Source of the DNA: Polaribacter sp. MED152
Lineage (GTDB): Bacteria; Bacteroidota; Bacteroidia; Flavobacteriales; Flavobacteriaceae
Assembly: GCF_000152945.2 (NCBI RefSeq)
Contig: NC_020830.1
Coordinates: 496,001-560,000, forward strand
Length of the DNA: 64,000 bases
Direction of reading: 5' to 3'
In this document: positions 35,043-44,359 of the stretch, in pieces
How positions within the stretch are numbered: the first letter of the stretch is position 1
How the letters are laid out: each line of letters starts with the position of its first letter
Translations under genes and position numbers: made by a program
The notes under the pieces: model-generated
Databases searched by the model: none
What the model saw: only the letters and a program-made list of their open reading frames with translations
Told to the model about the DNA's origin: nothing

Positions 35043-36221
35043 ATGAAGAAAAAATACTTAATTTATATACTGTTTTTATTTTTTGCTAAATCAAGTTTTG
35101 CACAACTGCAACTATCTGTTTATTCTGAGGTAAGTATTATTACTGCTGGTCCTGGTACTGAATTGTATGAGGCTTTTGGTCATTCTGCATTGCGAATTAA
35201 AGATCCTGTTTTACAACTCGATCTAATTTATAATTATGGAATGTTCGATTTTAATGCGCCTAATTTTTATAGCAATTTTACAAAAGGAAAGCTCATTTAC
35301 AAATTAGGGAGATATCGTTTTGATTATTTTTTAAGAGGTTATAATGCTGACAAACGTTGGATAAAAGAACAAGTATTAAATTTAACTAGAGATGAAAAAC
35401 AAGCTTTCTTTACCTATTTAGAGAAAAATGCTGCACCTCAAAATGCCTCCTATTTTTATGATCCTTATTTTAATAATTGTGCTACAAAACTAAGAGATAT
35501 TACTCAAGAAGTTCTAGGTGATAAAATTAGTTGGAATGATGAAGATATTGAAGCTAATCTATCTTTCAGGCAATTAATGAATAGAGAAATACCTTGGAAT
35601 ACTTGGGGTAGCTTTGGTATTAATTTGGCTTTAGGAAGTAAACTTGATCAAAAAGCTGATTTTAAAGAATACATGTATTTACCAGACTATGTTTATTTAA
35701 TTTTTAAAAACAGTACAATAAAATTAAACAATAAAAATACTAGCTTAGTCAAAAAAGAAAATACAATTTTACAATATGATGAATTAGAGCAAAACACCTC
35801 TTTATTAAGTCCTTTATTAATTTTTAGTTTACTAAGCTTATTAGGTTTATTCGTTACCTTTAAAGACTGCAAAAATAAGGTTAGAACAAAAGCTTTAGAT
35901 TTCATTTTATTATTCGTTACTGGCATTATAGGAGCGTTAATTGTCTTTTTATGGTTCTTTACAGACCATTCTACAACACCTAACAATTTTAATGTTTTGT
36001 GGGGATTTGCACCCAATTTAATTCTAGCCTTTTTATTACTAAAGCGAAGAAATTCAGCTTGGTTTCATAAGTATTTTATTGTGCTCATTGGTTTTCTAAT
36101 CGTCATACCAATGATATGGATTTCAGGAATACAATTATTTCCAACTTCAATAATTCCTTTATTGATATTATTTTTCGTTAGATATTTATATTTATTAACG
36201 TATTTCAAAACTAAATCTTAA
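35043..36221 (+). CDS. DUF4105 membrane protein
   Basis: The 392-residue protein has a signal peptide (ending SSFAQ), a DUF4105 domain (about 22-200: SIITAGPGTELYEAFGHSALRIKD, FNNCATKLRDIT) and four to five C-terminal transmembrane helices (about 255-390). The AFGHSALR His and NNC Cys are a Cys-His pair resembling NlpC/P60-like enzymes, but the catalytic activity is unproven. It is probably co-transcribed with the PorV-like gene. Confidence 0.8.
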   Translation: MKKKYLIYILFLFFAKSSFAQLQLSVYSEVSIITAGPGTELYEAFGHSALRIKDPVLQLDLIYNYGMFDFNAPNFYSNFTKGKLIYKLGRYRFDYFLRGYNADKRWIKEQVLNLTRDEKQAFFTYLEKNAAPQNASYFYDPYFNNCATKLRDITQEVLGDKISWNDEDIEANLSFRQLMNREIPWNTWGSFGINLALGSKLDQKADFKEYMYLPDYVYLIFKNSTIKLNNKNTSLVKKENTILQYDELEQNTSLLSPLLIFSLLSLLGLFVTFKDCKNKVRTKALDFILLFVTGIIGALIVFLWFFTDHSTTPNNFNVLWGFAPNLILAFLLLKRRNSAWFHKYFIVLIGFLIVIPMIWISGIQLFPTSIIPLLILFFVRYLYLLTYFKTKS

Positions 36222-36228
36222 TACAATC

Positions 36229-36693
36229 ATGAATGCAGATTTAGAAATTATTCCTTTTAAAGAGAAATATTCACAACAATTTTATGCTTTAAATGCAGCA
36301 TGGCTAGAGAAATATTTTTACATAGAGCCTTATGATGAAAAAGTACTTAGCAAGCCTAAAAAATACATTATTGATGAAGGTGGCTATATCTTTTTTGCAA
36401 AATATAAAAATGAGATAGTTGGTGTGGTGTCATTAATCAATCAAAAAAACTATTTTGAATTGAGTAAAATGGCTGTGGACCCTAAGTTTCAAGGTTTAAA
36501 AATTGGTAAATCACTGGTTAAATTTTGTATCGATTTTGCTAAGAATAAAAAATGGGATAATATAATTCTATATTCTCATCGATCTTTAGAAACGGCAATT
36601 CATTTATATAGAAATATGGGTTTTGTGGAAATTCCTGTAGAAGAAAACTCACATTATGAAAGGGCAGATATAAAAATGATTTTAGAGTTGTAA
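36229..36693 (+). CDS. GNAT-family N-acetyltransferase
   Basis: The 154-residue GNAT has the acetyl-CoA-binding segment MAVDPKFQGLKIGKSLVKFCIDFA (motif A, Q/RxxGxG/A-like) and LETAIHLYRNMGFVEIP near the end. The acceptor substrate is unknown. It lies 7 nt after the DUF4105 gene and converges with aroQ. Confidence 0.85.
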   Translation: MNADLEIIPFKEKYSQQFYALNAAWLEKYFYIEPYDEKVLSKPKKYIIDEGGYIFFAKYKNEIVGVVSLINQKNYFELSKMAVDPKFQGLKIGKSLVKFCIDFAKNKKWDNIILYSHRSLETAIHLYRNMGFVEIPVEENSHYERADIKMILEL

Positions 36694-36695
36694 GC

Positions 36696-37109
36696 CTACA
36701 AAAAGCTCTGAATGGCCAAATCGTAACCTTTTAAACCAAAACCAAAAAGTACACCTTTAGCAGCAGGAGCTATAAAACTTTTATGCCTAAAATCTTCACG
36801 AGCATGAACGTTAGAAATATGTAATTCAACAACAGGTGTTTCTATACCTTTTACTGCATCACCAATACCAACAGAGGTATGCGTGTAAGCTGCTGCGTTT
36901 AAAATAATTCCATCATAATCAAAACCAACTTCGTGCAACTTATCTATAATTTCACCTTCTATATTCGATTGAAAATAGCTAAGCTCTACAGTATCAAACT
37001 TCATTTGTAAAGTTCTGTAATACTCTTTAAAAGTTTGCGAACCATAAATTTCTGGTTCACGTTTACCTAATAGATTTAGGTTTGGCCCGTTAATAATGAT
37101 AATCTTCAT
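36696..37109 (-). CDS. aroQ: Type II 3-dehydroquinate dehydratase
   Basis: The 137-residue enzyme of the shikimate pathway has INGPNLNLLGKREPEIYG, with the catalytic Arg and Tyr, the QSNIEGEIID block, LNAAAYTHTSVGIGDA and ELHISNVHAREDFRHKS with the catalytic His. Type II enzymes form dodecamers. It stands alone among unrelated genes, as usual. Confidence 0.95.
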   Translation of the reverse strand: MKIIIINGPNLNLLGKREPEIYGSQTFKEYYRTLQMKFDTVELSYFQSNIEGEIIDKLHEVGFDYDGIILNAAAYTHTSVGIGDAVKGIETPVVELHISNVHAREDFRHKSFIAPAAKGVLFGFGLKGYDLAIQSFL

Positions 37110-37131
37110 AAATTCAAAAATACAATTATTT

Positions 37132-37162
37132 ACATAAAAAAAGGAGGCTAAAAGCCTCCTTT
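37132..37162 (-). terminator. Terminator of the small OMP gene
   Basis: AAAGGAGGCT and AGCCTCCTTT pair around AAA, and a T-run follows on the minus strand, 23 nt past the stop codon. Confidence 0.85.
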
Positions 37163-37184
37163 AAATTTTATTGATGATATTAGA

Positions 37185-37673
37185 TTATAACGCGAACGTA
37201 AATCCTAATCCTACATTATTTGCATTTGCACCATCATCACTTATACCTTCAAAGTATAGTGATAAACTAGTAGCATCACCAACCATGTAACTTAACATTG
37301 GTTTATAGTAAAAACCACCATCATTACCATCATTAATTCCAAATGCATAACCAATTTTAGATCCTGCAGAGAAATTATTAGAAATTCTATAATGTAATGA
37401 ACCAGCTACTGGTAAAAACTGAATTGATTCTGCTTCTACTGTTGTGCCTAAAAACTCATACTCTTCACCAAAATAATTAATGAATCCAGCTGAAACTCCT
37501 AACATTAAATTGCTATCTGTAGCAAAAGAGTAACCTAAATCTCCACTTAATGCAAAAGAACTTGCATCTTCTAAATCACCAACTGGTAAACCTCCATTAA
37601 CGCTTACTGTAAATTGAGCGCTTGCTGCTAAACTGCTTAAAACTAAAGCACATACTAAAATTACTTTTTTCAT
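37185..37673 (-). CDS. Small outer-membrane beta-barrel protein
   Basis: From the ATG at 37673 the protein is 162 residues: signal peptide MKKVILVCALVLSSLAASAQ and about eight amphipathic strands (FTVSVNGGLPVGD, LGYSFATDSNLMLGVSAGF, NNVGLGFTFAL). This is an OmpA/OmpX-type porin-like domain without a peptidoglycan-binding tail. The upstream ATG at 37724 adds 17 residues before the signal peptide and is rejected. It has its own terminator. Confidence 0.8.
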   Translation of the reverse strand: MKKVILVCALVLSSLAASAQFTVSVNGGLPVGDLEDASSFALSGDLGYSFATDSNLMLGVSAGFINYFGEEYEFLGTTVEAESIQFLPVAGSLHYRISNNFSAGSKIGYAFGINDGNDGGFYYKPMLSYMVGDATSLSLYFEGISDDGANANNVGLGFTFAL

Positions 37674-37785
37674 ATTTCTTAATTTTAAATTATAATACGA
37701 AACTAGAAATAATAGCATTTTCAATTTAACTCATTCACTATTTTTAAGAACGATATCAATTCAGTAAAAAGAGAAATAATTTGAG

Positions 37786-38700
37786 TTATTTATTATTTTT
37801 TTTAGGCTTTACAGTAAGTTTTACAATGTTTAATATTGCTGCTTCACCTTTCTTTAAATTTGCAACAACCTCATACTCTCTTCGAAAATCGTACAATTTT
37901 AATTTAGTAGTATTTGTTTCTAACTTACCTGCATCAACAGTAATAATTTTAAAGGTATTTACCTTTTCGTTTAAGTTTAACACAAAAGACTGTTTGCGTC
38001 TTGATACTTTAATGTTCTCTATAACTGGTTTATCATTTTGTAATATGGTAATTATATCACCATCTTCAATTCCATAATCCCAAACATCAATTTCTATTTT
38101 GCTAGAATAAACGAATACAGAAACTTTTTCTCCGGAATTAATTTTAGTTTCACTAAACTTTTTAAGGTAATTCTCTGGCTTCAAGTTGTCTTTAACAATA
38201 CTATCTACTCTTTTTACCTTCTTAATTTTTTTATAAACCTTTTTAACTTTCTTTTTAATGAATTTTTTACCTACTAATTTAATCTTACCAGTAGCACAAG
38301 TATCTTTATCATCGTAAATACCAACAAAATTGCCATCTAACAACTTTTTATTAGAATCGCCTTTAAAATCTCCTTCAAAACTTACAAAGCAGAATTCCTC
38401 TGGCAAAAATTTAGATTTGGTATATAGAATATCACTTTCTTTAAACTGAATTTTATTTGTCTTTTTATTGTAGTAACCTCTTATATAAGATTTGGTTTCA
38501 TCTTCACCATCAATGTCTGTAATAGAATAACCTTGAATAAAATTATTCTTTTCTAAGTCAAATTGAATTTTATAAGATATAAGTTGATTTTCATCTAGAA
38601 CAATTGCTCCAAGCAACTCAAAATCGAATTTTTTAAGATCTTGAGCGTTAAAACTAAAAATAGCGACCAAACAAATTAATAAGCAAAAATTAAATTTCAT
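37786..38700 (-). CDS. Secreted lysine-rich hypothetical protein
   Basis: The 304-residue protein has a signal peptide (MKFNFCLLICLVAIFSFNAQ), an N-terminal beta-rich half with two cysteines, a strongly basic linker (about 145-170, KKKVKKVYKKIKKVKR) and a C-terminal beta domain (SVFVYSSKIEIDVWDYGIED, GDIITILQND, TFKIITVDAG). The last domain recurs in flavobacterial exported proteins I remember, but no function is attached. It reads divergently from the TM2 gene. Confidence 0.65.
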   Translation of the reverse strand: MKFNFCLLICLVAIFSFNAQDLKKFDFELLGAIVLDENQLISYKIQFDLEKNNFIQGYSITDIDGEDETKSYIRGYYNKKTNKIQFKESDILYTKSKFLPEEFCFVSFEGDFKGDSNKKLLDGNFVGIYDDKDTCATGKIKLVGKKFIKKKVKKVYKKIKKVKRVDSIVKDNLKPENYLKKFSETKINSGEKVSVFVYSSKIEIDVWDYGIEDGDIITILQNDKPVIENIKVSRRKQSFVLNLNEKVNTFKIITVDAGKLETNTTKLKLYDFRREYEVVANLKKGEAAILNIVKLTVKPKKNNK

Positions 38701-38740
38701 AGATATTTTTTAGTTAACTTTAGAACAAATTAACTAAAAT

Positions 38741-38748
38741 TATATTTG
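38741..38748 (+). promoter_or_regulatory. -7 promoter box of TM2-domain gene
   Basis: TATATTTG matches TAnnTTTG, only 5 nt before the ATG at 38754. Transcription would start at or next to the start codon, i.e. a leaderless or nearly leaderless mRNA. Confidence 0.5.
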
Positions 38749-38753
38749 TAATT

Positions 38754-39125
38754 ATGAAAAAATCATTAACTATTTATGCATTCCTAGTTGCCTTTTTAGC
38801 ATTCTCTTTTAATGCAGAAGCTTCTTTTCCTGTAAAGAAGAAAACAAAAACTGTAGAAGTTGTAAAAGGAGATAAGGTAGAAAAATCAGAAGTTACTACA
38901 TTTTCTTCTGCAGCAAGTTCAGGTAAAAGTCAAACAACAGCTTTATTACTATCTATCTTTTTAGGAGGTTTAGGTATTGATAGATTTTACCTTGGTTATA
39001 CCTTATTAGGTGTTTTAAAACTAATTACTTTAGGTGGATTTGGTATTTGGTATATTATAGATTTAATTATGATTATTACTGGTGATTTACAGCCTAAAAA
39101 TGGTAGTTATTCAGAAACATTGTAA
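38754..39125 (+). CDS. TM2-domain membrane protein
   Basis: The 123-residue protein has an N-terminal hydrophobic segment that may be a signal peptide (cleavage near NAEA), a Lys/Glu-rich linker and a TM2 domain (about 60-120: LLLSIFLGGLGIDRFYLGYTLLG, LITLGGFGIWYIIDLIMI). TM2 domains form a helix hairpin; the function is unknown. The gene has its own promoter and terminator. Confidence 0.85.
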   Translation: MKKSLTIYAFLVAFLAFSFNAEASFPVKKKTKTVEVVKGDKVEKSEVTTFSSAASSGKSQTTALLLSIFLGGLGIDRFYLGYTLLGVLKLITLGGFGIWYIIDLIMIITGDLQPKNGSYSETL

Positions 39126-39147
39126 TACATATTTACTTATAAATTAT

Positions 39148-39176
39148 AAACCATCCAATTTTGGATGGTTTTTTTT
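39148..39176 (+). terminator. Terminator of TM2 gene
   Basis: Arms AAACCATCCAA and TTGGATGGTTT are followed by a run of T, about 20 nt past the TM2 stop. Confidence 0.9.
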
Positions 39177-39189
39177 ATATTAGTATTTA

Positions 39190-40086
39190 ATGAATTGGAA
39201 AAACGCCATCAACGATTATCAATTATTTTTAAAAATTGAAAGAGGTTTATCTCAAAACACCATAGATAGTTATACTAGAGATTTAAATAAACTAACCCAA
39301 TTTTTAAATGTAAATGATATTGAAATATCACCTATAAAAATCGATAAAGAAATTGTACAGCAGTTTATTTATGATGTTGCAAAAGGGGTGAATCCTAGAA
39401 GCCAAGCAAGAATTATTTCTGGTTTACGTAGTTTTTTTGACTATTTGGTTTTCGAAGACTTTAGAGAAACAAATCCTACAGATTTAATAGAAGCACCCAA
39501 AATTGGTAGAAAGTTACCAGACACACTTTCTGAAGATGAAATAAATTCGCTGATTCAATCTATAGATCTAAGTCATCCTCAAGGAGAAAGAAATAGAACA
39601 ATTCTAGAAACCTTGTACAGTTGTGGTTTGCGTGTAAGTGAATTAATTACACTTAAAATATCTGATCTTTATTTTGACGAAGGCTTTATTAAAGTAACTG
39701 GAAAAGGAAATAAAGAGCGTTTTGTACCTATTCATTACAATGCACAGAAATACATCACAACTTATATTCATCAAATTAGAAATCAGGTAAAACCGGTTAA
39801 ATCTTTTGAGGATACTTTGTTTTTAAATAGAAGAGGCAAAGGTTTAACCAGACAAATGATTTTTACCATTCTTAAAGATTTGGCTATTAAAATTGACTTG
39901 AATAAGAAAATAAGTCCACATACACTAAGACATTCATTTGCAACTCATTTATTAAAAAACGGAGCAGATTTGAGAGCCATTCAGCAAATGTTAGGACATG
40001 AAAGTATAACTACTACTGAGGTTTATGTACATTTGGATAATAGTTATTTAAAAGAAATTGTAGAAACCTATCATCCTAGAAAATAA
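39190..40086 (+). CDS. xerD: Site-specific tyrosine recombinase XerD
   Basis: The 298-residue protein has an N-terminal SAM-like core-binding domain (LSQNTIDSYTRDLNKL) and a catalytic domain with Arg in TLYSCGLRVSEL, Lys in TGKGNKERF, HTLRHSFATHLL (His, Arg), LGHESITTTEVYVHL (His, Tyr). It resolves chromosome dimers at dif, normally with XerC or alone in some Bacteroidota. The context (rny, zapA, core genes) favours the housekeeping recombinase over a mobile-element integrase. Confidence 0.92.
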   Translation: MNWKNAINDYQLFLKIERGLSQNTIDSYTRDLNKLTQFLNVNDIEISPIKIDKEIVQQFIYDVAKGVNPRSQARIISGLRSFFDYLVFEDFRETNPTDLIEAPKIGRKLPDTLSEDEINSLIQSIDLSHPQGERNRTILETLYSCGLRVSELITLKISDLYFDEGFIKVTGKGNKERFVPIHYNAQKYITTYIHQIRNQVKPVKSFEDTLFLNRRGKGLTRQMIFTILKDLAIKIDLNKKISPHTLRHSFATHLLKNGADLRAIQQMLGHESITTTEVYVHLDNSYLKEIVETYHPRK

Positions 40087-40112
40087 AAAATCCCACAAAA
40101 GTGGGATTTTTA
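40085..40112. terminator. Bidirectional terminator between xerD and rny
   Basis: AAAAATCCCAC and GTGGGATTTTT pair around an AAAA loop; A and T runs flank both sides. It separates two converging genes. Confidence 0.9.
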
Positions 40113-40133
40113 ATATCAATAAATTTTTAGATT

Positions 40134-41702
40134 CTATTTAGCTACATTCACAGCTCTAGTTTCTCTAATTACTGTTACTTTAACTTGACCAGGATAAGTC
40201 ATGTCATTTTGTATTTTCTGAGAAATATTAAATGACAACTCAGAAGCTTTAGAATCGTTTACTTTAGTACTTTCTACCATAACTCTCAATTCACGTCCAG
40301 CTTGAATAGCATAAGCCTTCTGAACTCCTGTAAAACCAAAAGCAATTGCTTCCAAATCTTTCAAACGCTGAATGTAAGAATCTAATACTTGACGTCTTGC
40401 ACCTGGTCTTGCACCAGAAATAGCATCACAAACCTGTACTATTGGAGAAATTAAACTTTTCATTTCAATTTCATCATGGTGTGCACCAATTGCATTACAT
40501 ACATCTGGCTTTTCTCCATATTTCTCAGCCCATTCCATACCTAATAAAGCATGTGGTAATTCACTTTCTGCATCTGGCACTTTACCAATATCATGCAATA
40601 AACCAGCACGTTTTGCAACCTTAGAATTTAAGCCCATTTCTGCAGCCATAATTCCACATAAATTTGCAACTTCTCTAGAGTGCTGCAATAAATTTTGTCC
40701 ATAAGAAGAACGATATTTCATTCTACCTACTGCTTTCACCAATTCTGGATGTAAACCATGAATTCCTAAATCAATTACTGTTCTTTTACCAACTTCGATA
40801 ATTTCTTGAGAAATTTGTTTTTCGGTTTTCTTTACAATCTCTTCAATTCTAGCAGGGTGAATTCTACCATCTGTTACTAATTTGTGCATAGACAAACGAG
40901 CTATTTCTCTACGGACAGGATCAAAACAAGATAAAATAATTGCTTCTGGAGTATCATCTACTATAATTTCTACACCTGTAGCAGATTCTAAAGCCCTAAT
41001 ATTACGCCCTTCTCTACCAATAATTCTACCCTTAACATCATCAGATTCTAAGTTAAATACAGAAACACAATTCTCTACAGCCTGCTCTACACCTACTCTT
41101 TGTATAGTTCCTAAAACAACTTTTCTTGCTTCTTGCTCTGCAGTAAGTTTTGCTTCTTCAATAGATGTTTGTACAAAAGCCATTGCTTCTGTTTTTGCTT
41201 CATCTTTTAAAGAACTTACCAATTCTTTTTTAGCTTCTTCTGCAGATAAACCAGAAATTTGCTCAAGCATATCTACATGCCTTTTATGCATTTTTTCAAG
41301 TTCGTTTTCTTTCTTTTCTAAGAAATCTAGCTTAAAATCGTAGTCTTTTTCTTTTTGTTCTAAAGATTGGTTTAACCTTTTATTTTTATCGAGTTCAGAA
41401 GCTACCTTAGATTCTCTATCTCTAATTCGCTTTTCTACATCAGAAATCTTCTTTTCTCTAGATAAAATTACTTTCTCGTGTTCAGATTTTAATTCTATAA
41501 ACTTTTCTTTTGCTTGTAAAATTTTATCTTTTTTAATTGATTCTGCATCAATTTTTGCTTCTTTTAGAATAGAGCTAGCTTCTTTTCTTGTGCCATTTAA
41601 AATCTTCTTTCCTTTAGATTTCTCAATTGATTTAAATATTATAAAACCTAAAGCGATTCCTACTAAAACTCCCAAAATAAGGGGAAGTATTATTCCTTCC
41701 AT
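40134..41702 (-). CDS. rny: Ribonuclease Y
   Basis: The 522-residue endoribonuclease has an N-terminal membrane helix (about 3-24), a long coiled coil (about 25-190), a KH domain ([31 protein letters not shown]) and an HD domain with [13 protein letters not shown] and AIGAHHDE. It initiates mRNA turnover at the membrane. The position next to zapA and a 6S-like RNA recurs in flavobacteria as far as I remember. Confidence 0.95.
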   Translation of the reverse strand: MEGIILPLILGVLVGIALGFIIFKSIEKSKGKKILNGTRKEASSILKEAKIDAESIKKDKILQAKEKFIELKSEHEKVILSREKKISDVEKRIRDRESKVASELDKNKRLNQSLEQKEKDYDFKLDFLEKKENELEKMHKRHVDMLEQISGLSAEEAKKELVSSLKDEAKTEAMAFVQTSIEEAKLTAEQEARKVVLGTIQRVGVEQAVENCVSVFNLESDDVKGRIIGREGRNIRALESATGVEIIVDDTPEAIILSCFDPVRREIARLSMHKLVTDGRIHPARIEEIVKKTEKQISQEIIEVGKRTVIDLGIHGLHPELVKAVGRMKYRSSYGQNLLQHSREVANLCGIMAAEMGLNSKVAKRAGLLHDIGKVPDAESELPHALLGMEWAEKYGEKPDVCNAIGAHHDEIEMKSLISPIVQVCDAISGARPGARRQVLDSYIQRLKDLEAIAFGFTGVQKAYAIQAGRELRVMVESTKVNDSKASELSFNISQKIQNDMTYPGQVKVTVIRETRAVNVAK

Positions 41703-41719
41703 AATTAAAATTTGTATAT

Positions 41720-41882
41720 AAAAAAAGCCTACATTAGTTGGTTTTTTTTAAACTCCATAATGACATATATAGGACTAACTAACTGTTCAAGGATCCACTC
41801 AAGGTGGCTTGCTTTAGTAGTTAAGACTCATCCTTCATAATAGAATAGTGTTGAGTTTAATAAACAATTACTAACGTAGGCA
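41720..41882 (-). ncRNA. ssrS: 6S-like RNA (6S-Flavo type)
   Basis: The intergenic region encodes on the minus strand an RNA of about 155-160 nt whose ends pair: GCCTACGTTAG with CTAATGTAGGC (11 bp, one G-U), then TTAAACTC with GAGTTTAA (8 bp). A T-run follows the 3' arm, as in a terminator. Inside there is a large unpaired section and an inner arm (AAGGAT/ATCCTT enclosing CCAC/GTGG). A rod with a central bubble directly downstream of zapA is what 6S RNA looks like; in E. coli ssrS also follows zapA. 6S RNA binds the housekeeping RNA polymerase holoenzyme. No separate promoter is obvious, so it may be processed from the zapA transcript. Confidence 0.7.
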
Positions 41883-41909
41883 GTGTGTTGTTAATGTATT
41901 TTAATGAAC

Positions 41910-42200
41910 TTATTCTAAATGAGTTTTTACCAAATTGGTAAGCTCATTTAACTTTTGCATTTCTTCTTTATTTGTGTCGTTTTTGTTTAAAGATAGTATT
42001 TCTAATTTAGATGCAAATTGCAAAGCAGACATGGCTAAAACATCTTGTTTATCGCTCACAGCATAGTTTTGCTCATACATAGCAATTAGTTTATTAATAG
42101 CATTTGCAGCTTTACGCATACCTTCTTCTTCTTTAGTGTTATTCACACTTAAAGGATATGTTCTACCAGCAATAACTATATTAATCTTTAATTTACCCAC
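41910..42200 (-). CDS. zapA: Cell division protein ZapA
   Basis: The 96-residue protein has KINIVIAGRTYPLSVNNTKEEEGMRKAANAIN, the ZapA beta-strand and first helix, followed by a long C-terminal helix (LAMSALQFASKLEILSLNK). It bundles FtsZ filaments. It lies 13 nt after the coiled-coil gene and just before the 6S-like RNA. Confidence 0.9.
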   Translation of the reverse strand: MGKLKINIVIAGRTYPLSVNNTKEEEGMRKAANAINKLIAMYEQNYAVSDKQDVLAMSALQFASKLEILSLNKNDTNKEEMQKLNELTNLVKTHLE

Positions 42201-42213
42201 AATGTAAAGAACT

Positions 42214-42504
42214 TTATTCTTGAAGCTGAGTTATACATTTATCAATTTCTTTGATTAATGAATTTATTTTCAGCTTTGTATCTTTTGTATTTGAACTACT
42301 GCCTTCAATAGTTTTTGCAATTTTTAAAGATTCAAATTCTTTTTTTTGAAAGCTTAAAGCTTGCTCTTTTTCTATAAGTTCTTTTTGTAATGAAGTGTTA
42401 TTTTGAAGCAAGATTTCGTTTTCTTTCTTTAAAAATTCATAATTAGAAAGAAGGTTTTTCAACGATTTTTCTAGTAAATGAATTGCTTCTAGTGTGTTAC
42501 TCAT
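42214..42504 (-). CDS. Coiled-coil protein upstream of zapA (ZapB-like in shape)
   Basis: The 96-residue protein is almost one continuous coiled coil (about 1-70: LEKSLKNLLSNYEFLKKENEIL, LQNNTSLQKELIEKEQALS). Small coiled-coil genes directly upstream of zapA are usual in Bacteroidota and have been suggested as division-related partners; no sequence homology to ZapB can be claimed from this alone. The two genes are probably co-transcribed. Confidence 0.75.
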   Translation of the reverse strand: MSNTLEAIHLLEKSLKNLLSNYEFLKKENEILLQNNTSLQKELIEKEQALSFQKKEFESLKIAKTIEGSSSNTKDTKLKINSLIKEIDKCITQLQE

Positions 42505-42650
42505 TTTAAACTTTAGAATAAACTATCTCCACAAAGTTAGCATTCTGTTTTAAATATTACAACATTTAATCGCTTTTTTAATAACCTTATGATAACTAAC
42601 CTTTTACATAAACAATCATTTTTGCTATTTTTACGTAAAAATATTGTCGT

Positions 42651-44354
42651 TTGAAAAGATTATTAATTTTTGCATTATTTTTAGTGCAAAGTATTTGTTT
42701 TGCTCAAAAAGAGTATCCTCAAAATTATTTTAGAAACCCATTAGATATCCCTATTTATTTAGGTGGATCTTTTGGAGAGTTACGTAGCAATCACTTTCAT
42801 GCTGGTATAGATATTAAAACTCAAGGAAAGGAAGGGTTAAACGTCTATGCTGCTGCCGATGGTTACGTTTCTAGAATTAAAGTACAGCAATTTGGTTATG
42901 GTAAAGCATTATACATTACTCATCCTAATGGGTTTACAACCGTTTATGGGCATTTAAAAAAGTTTAATGATGAAATTGATGCCTATGTAAAATCGATACA
43001 GTATAAGAAAGAGAATTATGCAACAGGTAATTTGTATTTTAAAGAAAATCAGTTTCCTGTTTCTAAAGGAGAAATAGTTGCAATTTCTGGAGATACAGGT
43101 GGTTCAGGTGGCCCTCATTTGCATTTTGAAATTAGAAATACTGCTACAGAAAACATTATAAATCCGCTATTATTTGGTTTAAAGGTAAAAGATGATATAC
43201 CACCAATCATTCAAGCAATAAAGGGGTATTCTTTAAGTGCTGATGCTAGAATAAATCAACAAAGAAATAGTTTTCAAATACCTATTAAAAAAATTTCAAA
43301 GGGTAATTATGTTGCGGATAGAATAGCTGCAAGCGGGTTAATTGGATTTGGTGTTAGTGTTTTTGATCGACTTAATGGTGCACCAAATAAAAACGGAATT
43401 TATAGTTTAGAGATGAAAGTAAATGGAAAACGATATTATTATCATGATGTTGAAACCTTTGCCTTTTCTGAAAGTAAATTTATTAACTTACACATAGATT
43501 ATGCACATTACAAGCGTTATAAACGTAAATATCAACGAACATATAAGCTTACACCTAACAAACTATCTACTTATGAAGAACTTATAAATTATGGCAGAAT
43601 AAGCACAAAAGAAGGTTTTAATTACATTGTAGAGATTATTGCAAAAGATTTTGAAGGAAATACAAGCATTGTAAAAATACCTGTTGCTGGGAAAAAACCA
43701 AATGCAATTTTTGATGAAGAACCAGATTCTACAGCTTATTTCATTGCTTCTAAAAAGTTCAATAAATTTTCTTCAAATAAGGTTACAGTCGCTTTTCCAA
43801 AGAATTCTTTTTACGAAGACTTGTATTTAGACTTTAAAGTCGAAGATGGTATTGCTCAAGTTCACAACTCAACAGTTCCTCTAGATAAAAATTTTACGTT
43901 AACTTTTGACGTATCTGATTATGATGAAGCTGAAAAACAACAACTTTATATTGCTAGTTTGGCTTATCCTAAATATCCAAGATATCAATATACTAGAAAG
44001 AAAGATAGTACATTTTTTACAACAAGTAAAACTTTAGGTAATTACACTTTATTAATTGATAATGAAAGACCTAAAATAAGTTTATTGTATTTTAAAGATC
44101 AACAATGGATTAGCAATTCAAAAACAATTCAAGTAAAAATTACAGATGTTGGTTCAGGTATTAAAAACTGGAGAGCTACTATTGATGGTGAATGGATTTT
44201 AATGCAATACAATCACAAAAAAAAGATTTTGACCTATAATTTTAGTGATAAAAAATTGGTTGGTAGCAAACATATCTTTAAACTTGTAGTTCAAGACAAT
44301 GTTGGAAATACGAATACGCTTTCTACAACGTTCTTTAAAAAACAACTAAACTAA
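42651..44354 (+). CDS. Exported M23-family (LytM) metallopeptidase
   Basis: The 567-residue protein starts at TTG 42651 with signal peptide MKRLLIFALFLVQSICFAQ. The M23 domain (about 35-180) keeps zinc ligands and catalytic His: NHFHAGID (His50, Asp54) and GPHLHFEIR. After it come about 380 residues of beta-rich, Ig-like structure without a recognised domain name. It probably cleaves peptidoglycan cross-bridges or acts as a wall-associated activator. The TonB receptor gene starts 6 nt after it, suggesting co-transcription. Confidence 0.88.
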   Translation: MKRLLIFALFLVQSICFAQKEYPQNYFRNPLDIPIYLGGSFGELRSNHFHAGIDIKTQGKEGLNVYAAADGYVSRIKVQQFGYGKALYITHPNGFTTVYGHLKKFNDEIDAYVKSIQYKKENYATGNLYFKENQFPVSKGEIVAISGDTGGSGGPHLHFEIRNTATENIINPLLFGLKVKDDIPPIIQAIKGYSLSADARINQQRNSFQIPIKKISKGNYVADRIAASGLIGFGVSVFDRLNGAPNKNGIYSLEMKVNGKRYYYHDVETFAFSESKFINLHIDYAHYKRYKRKYQRTYKLTPNKLSTYEELINYGRISTKEGFNYIVEIIAKDFEGNTSIVKIPVAGKKPNAIFDEEPDSTAYFIASKKFNKFSSNKVTVAFPKNSFYEDLYLDFKVEDGIAQVHNSTVPLDKNFTLTFDVSDYDEAEKQQLYIASLAYPKYPRYQYTRKKDSTFFTTSKTLGNYTLLIDNERPKISLLYFKDQQWISNSKTIQVKITDVGSGIKNWRATIDGEWILMQYNHKKKILTYNFSDKKLVGSKHIFKLVVQDNVGNTNTLSTTFFKKQLN

Positions 44355-44359
44355 TCTTT

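Noticed and set aside
39190..40086. Tyrosine recombinase as sign of a mobile element
   Set aside because: Sequence and neighbours (rny, zapA, TM2 gene) fit the housekeeping XerD; no attachment sites, direct repeats or phage genes are nearby.
40442..41343. Long frames on the plus strand opposite rny
   Set aside because: They lie fully inside the strongly supported rny gene and look like reverse-complement shadows (Ser/Phe-rich).
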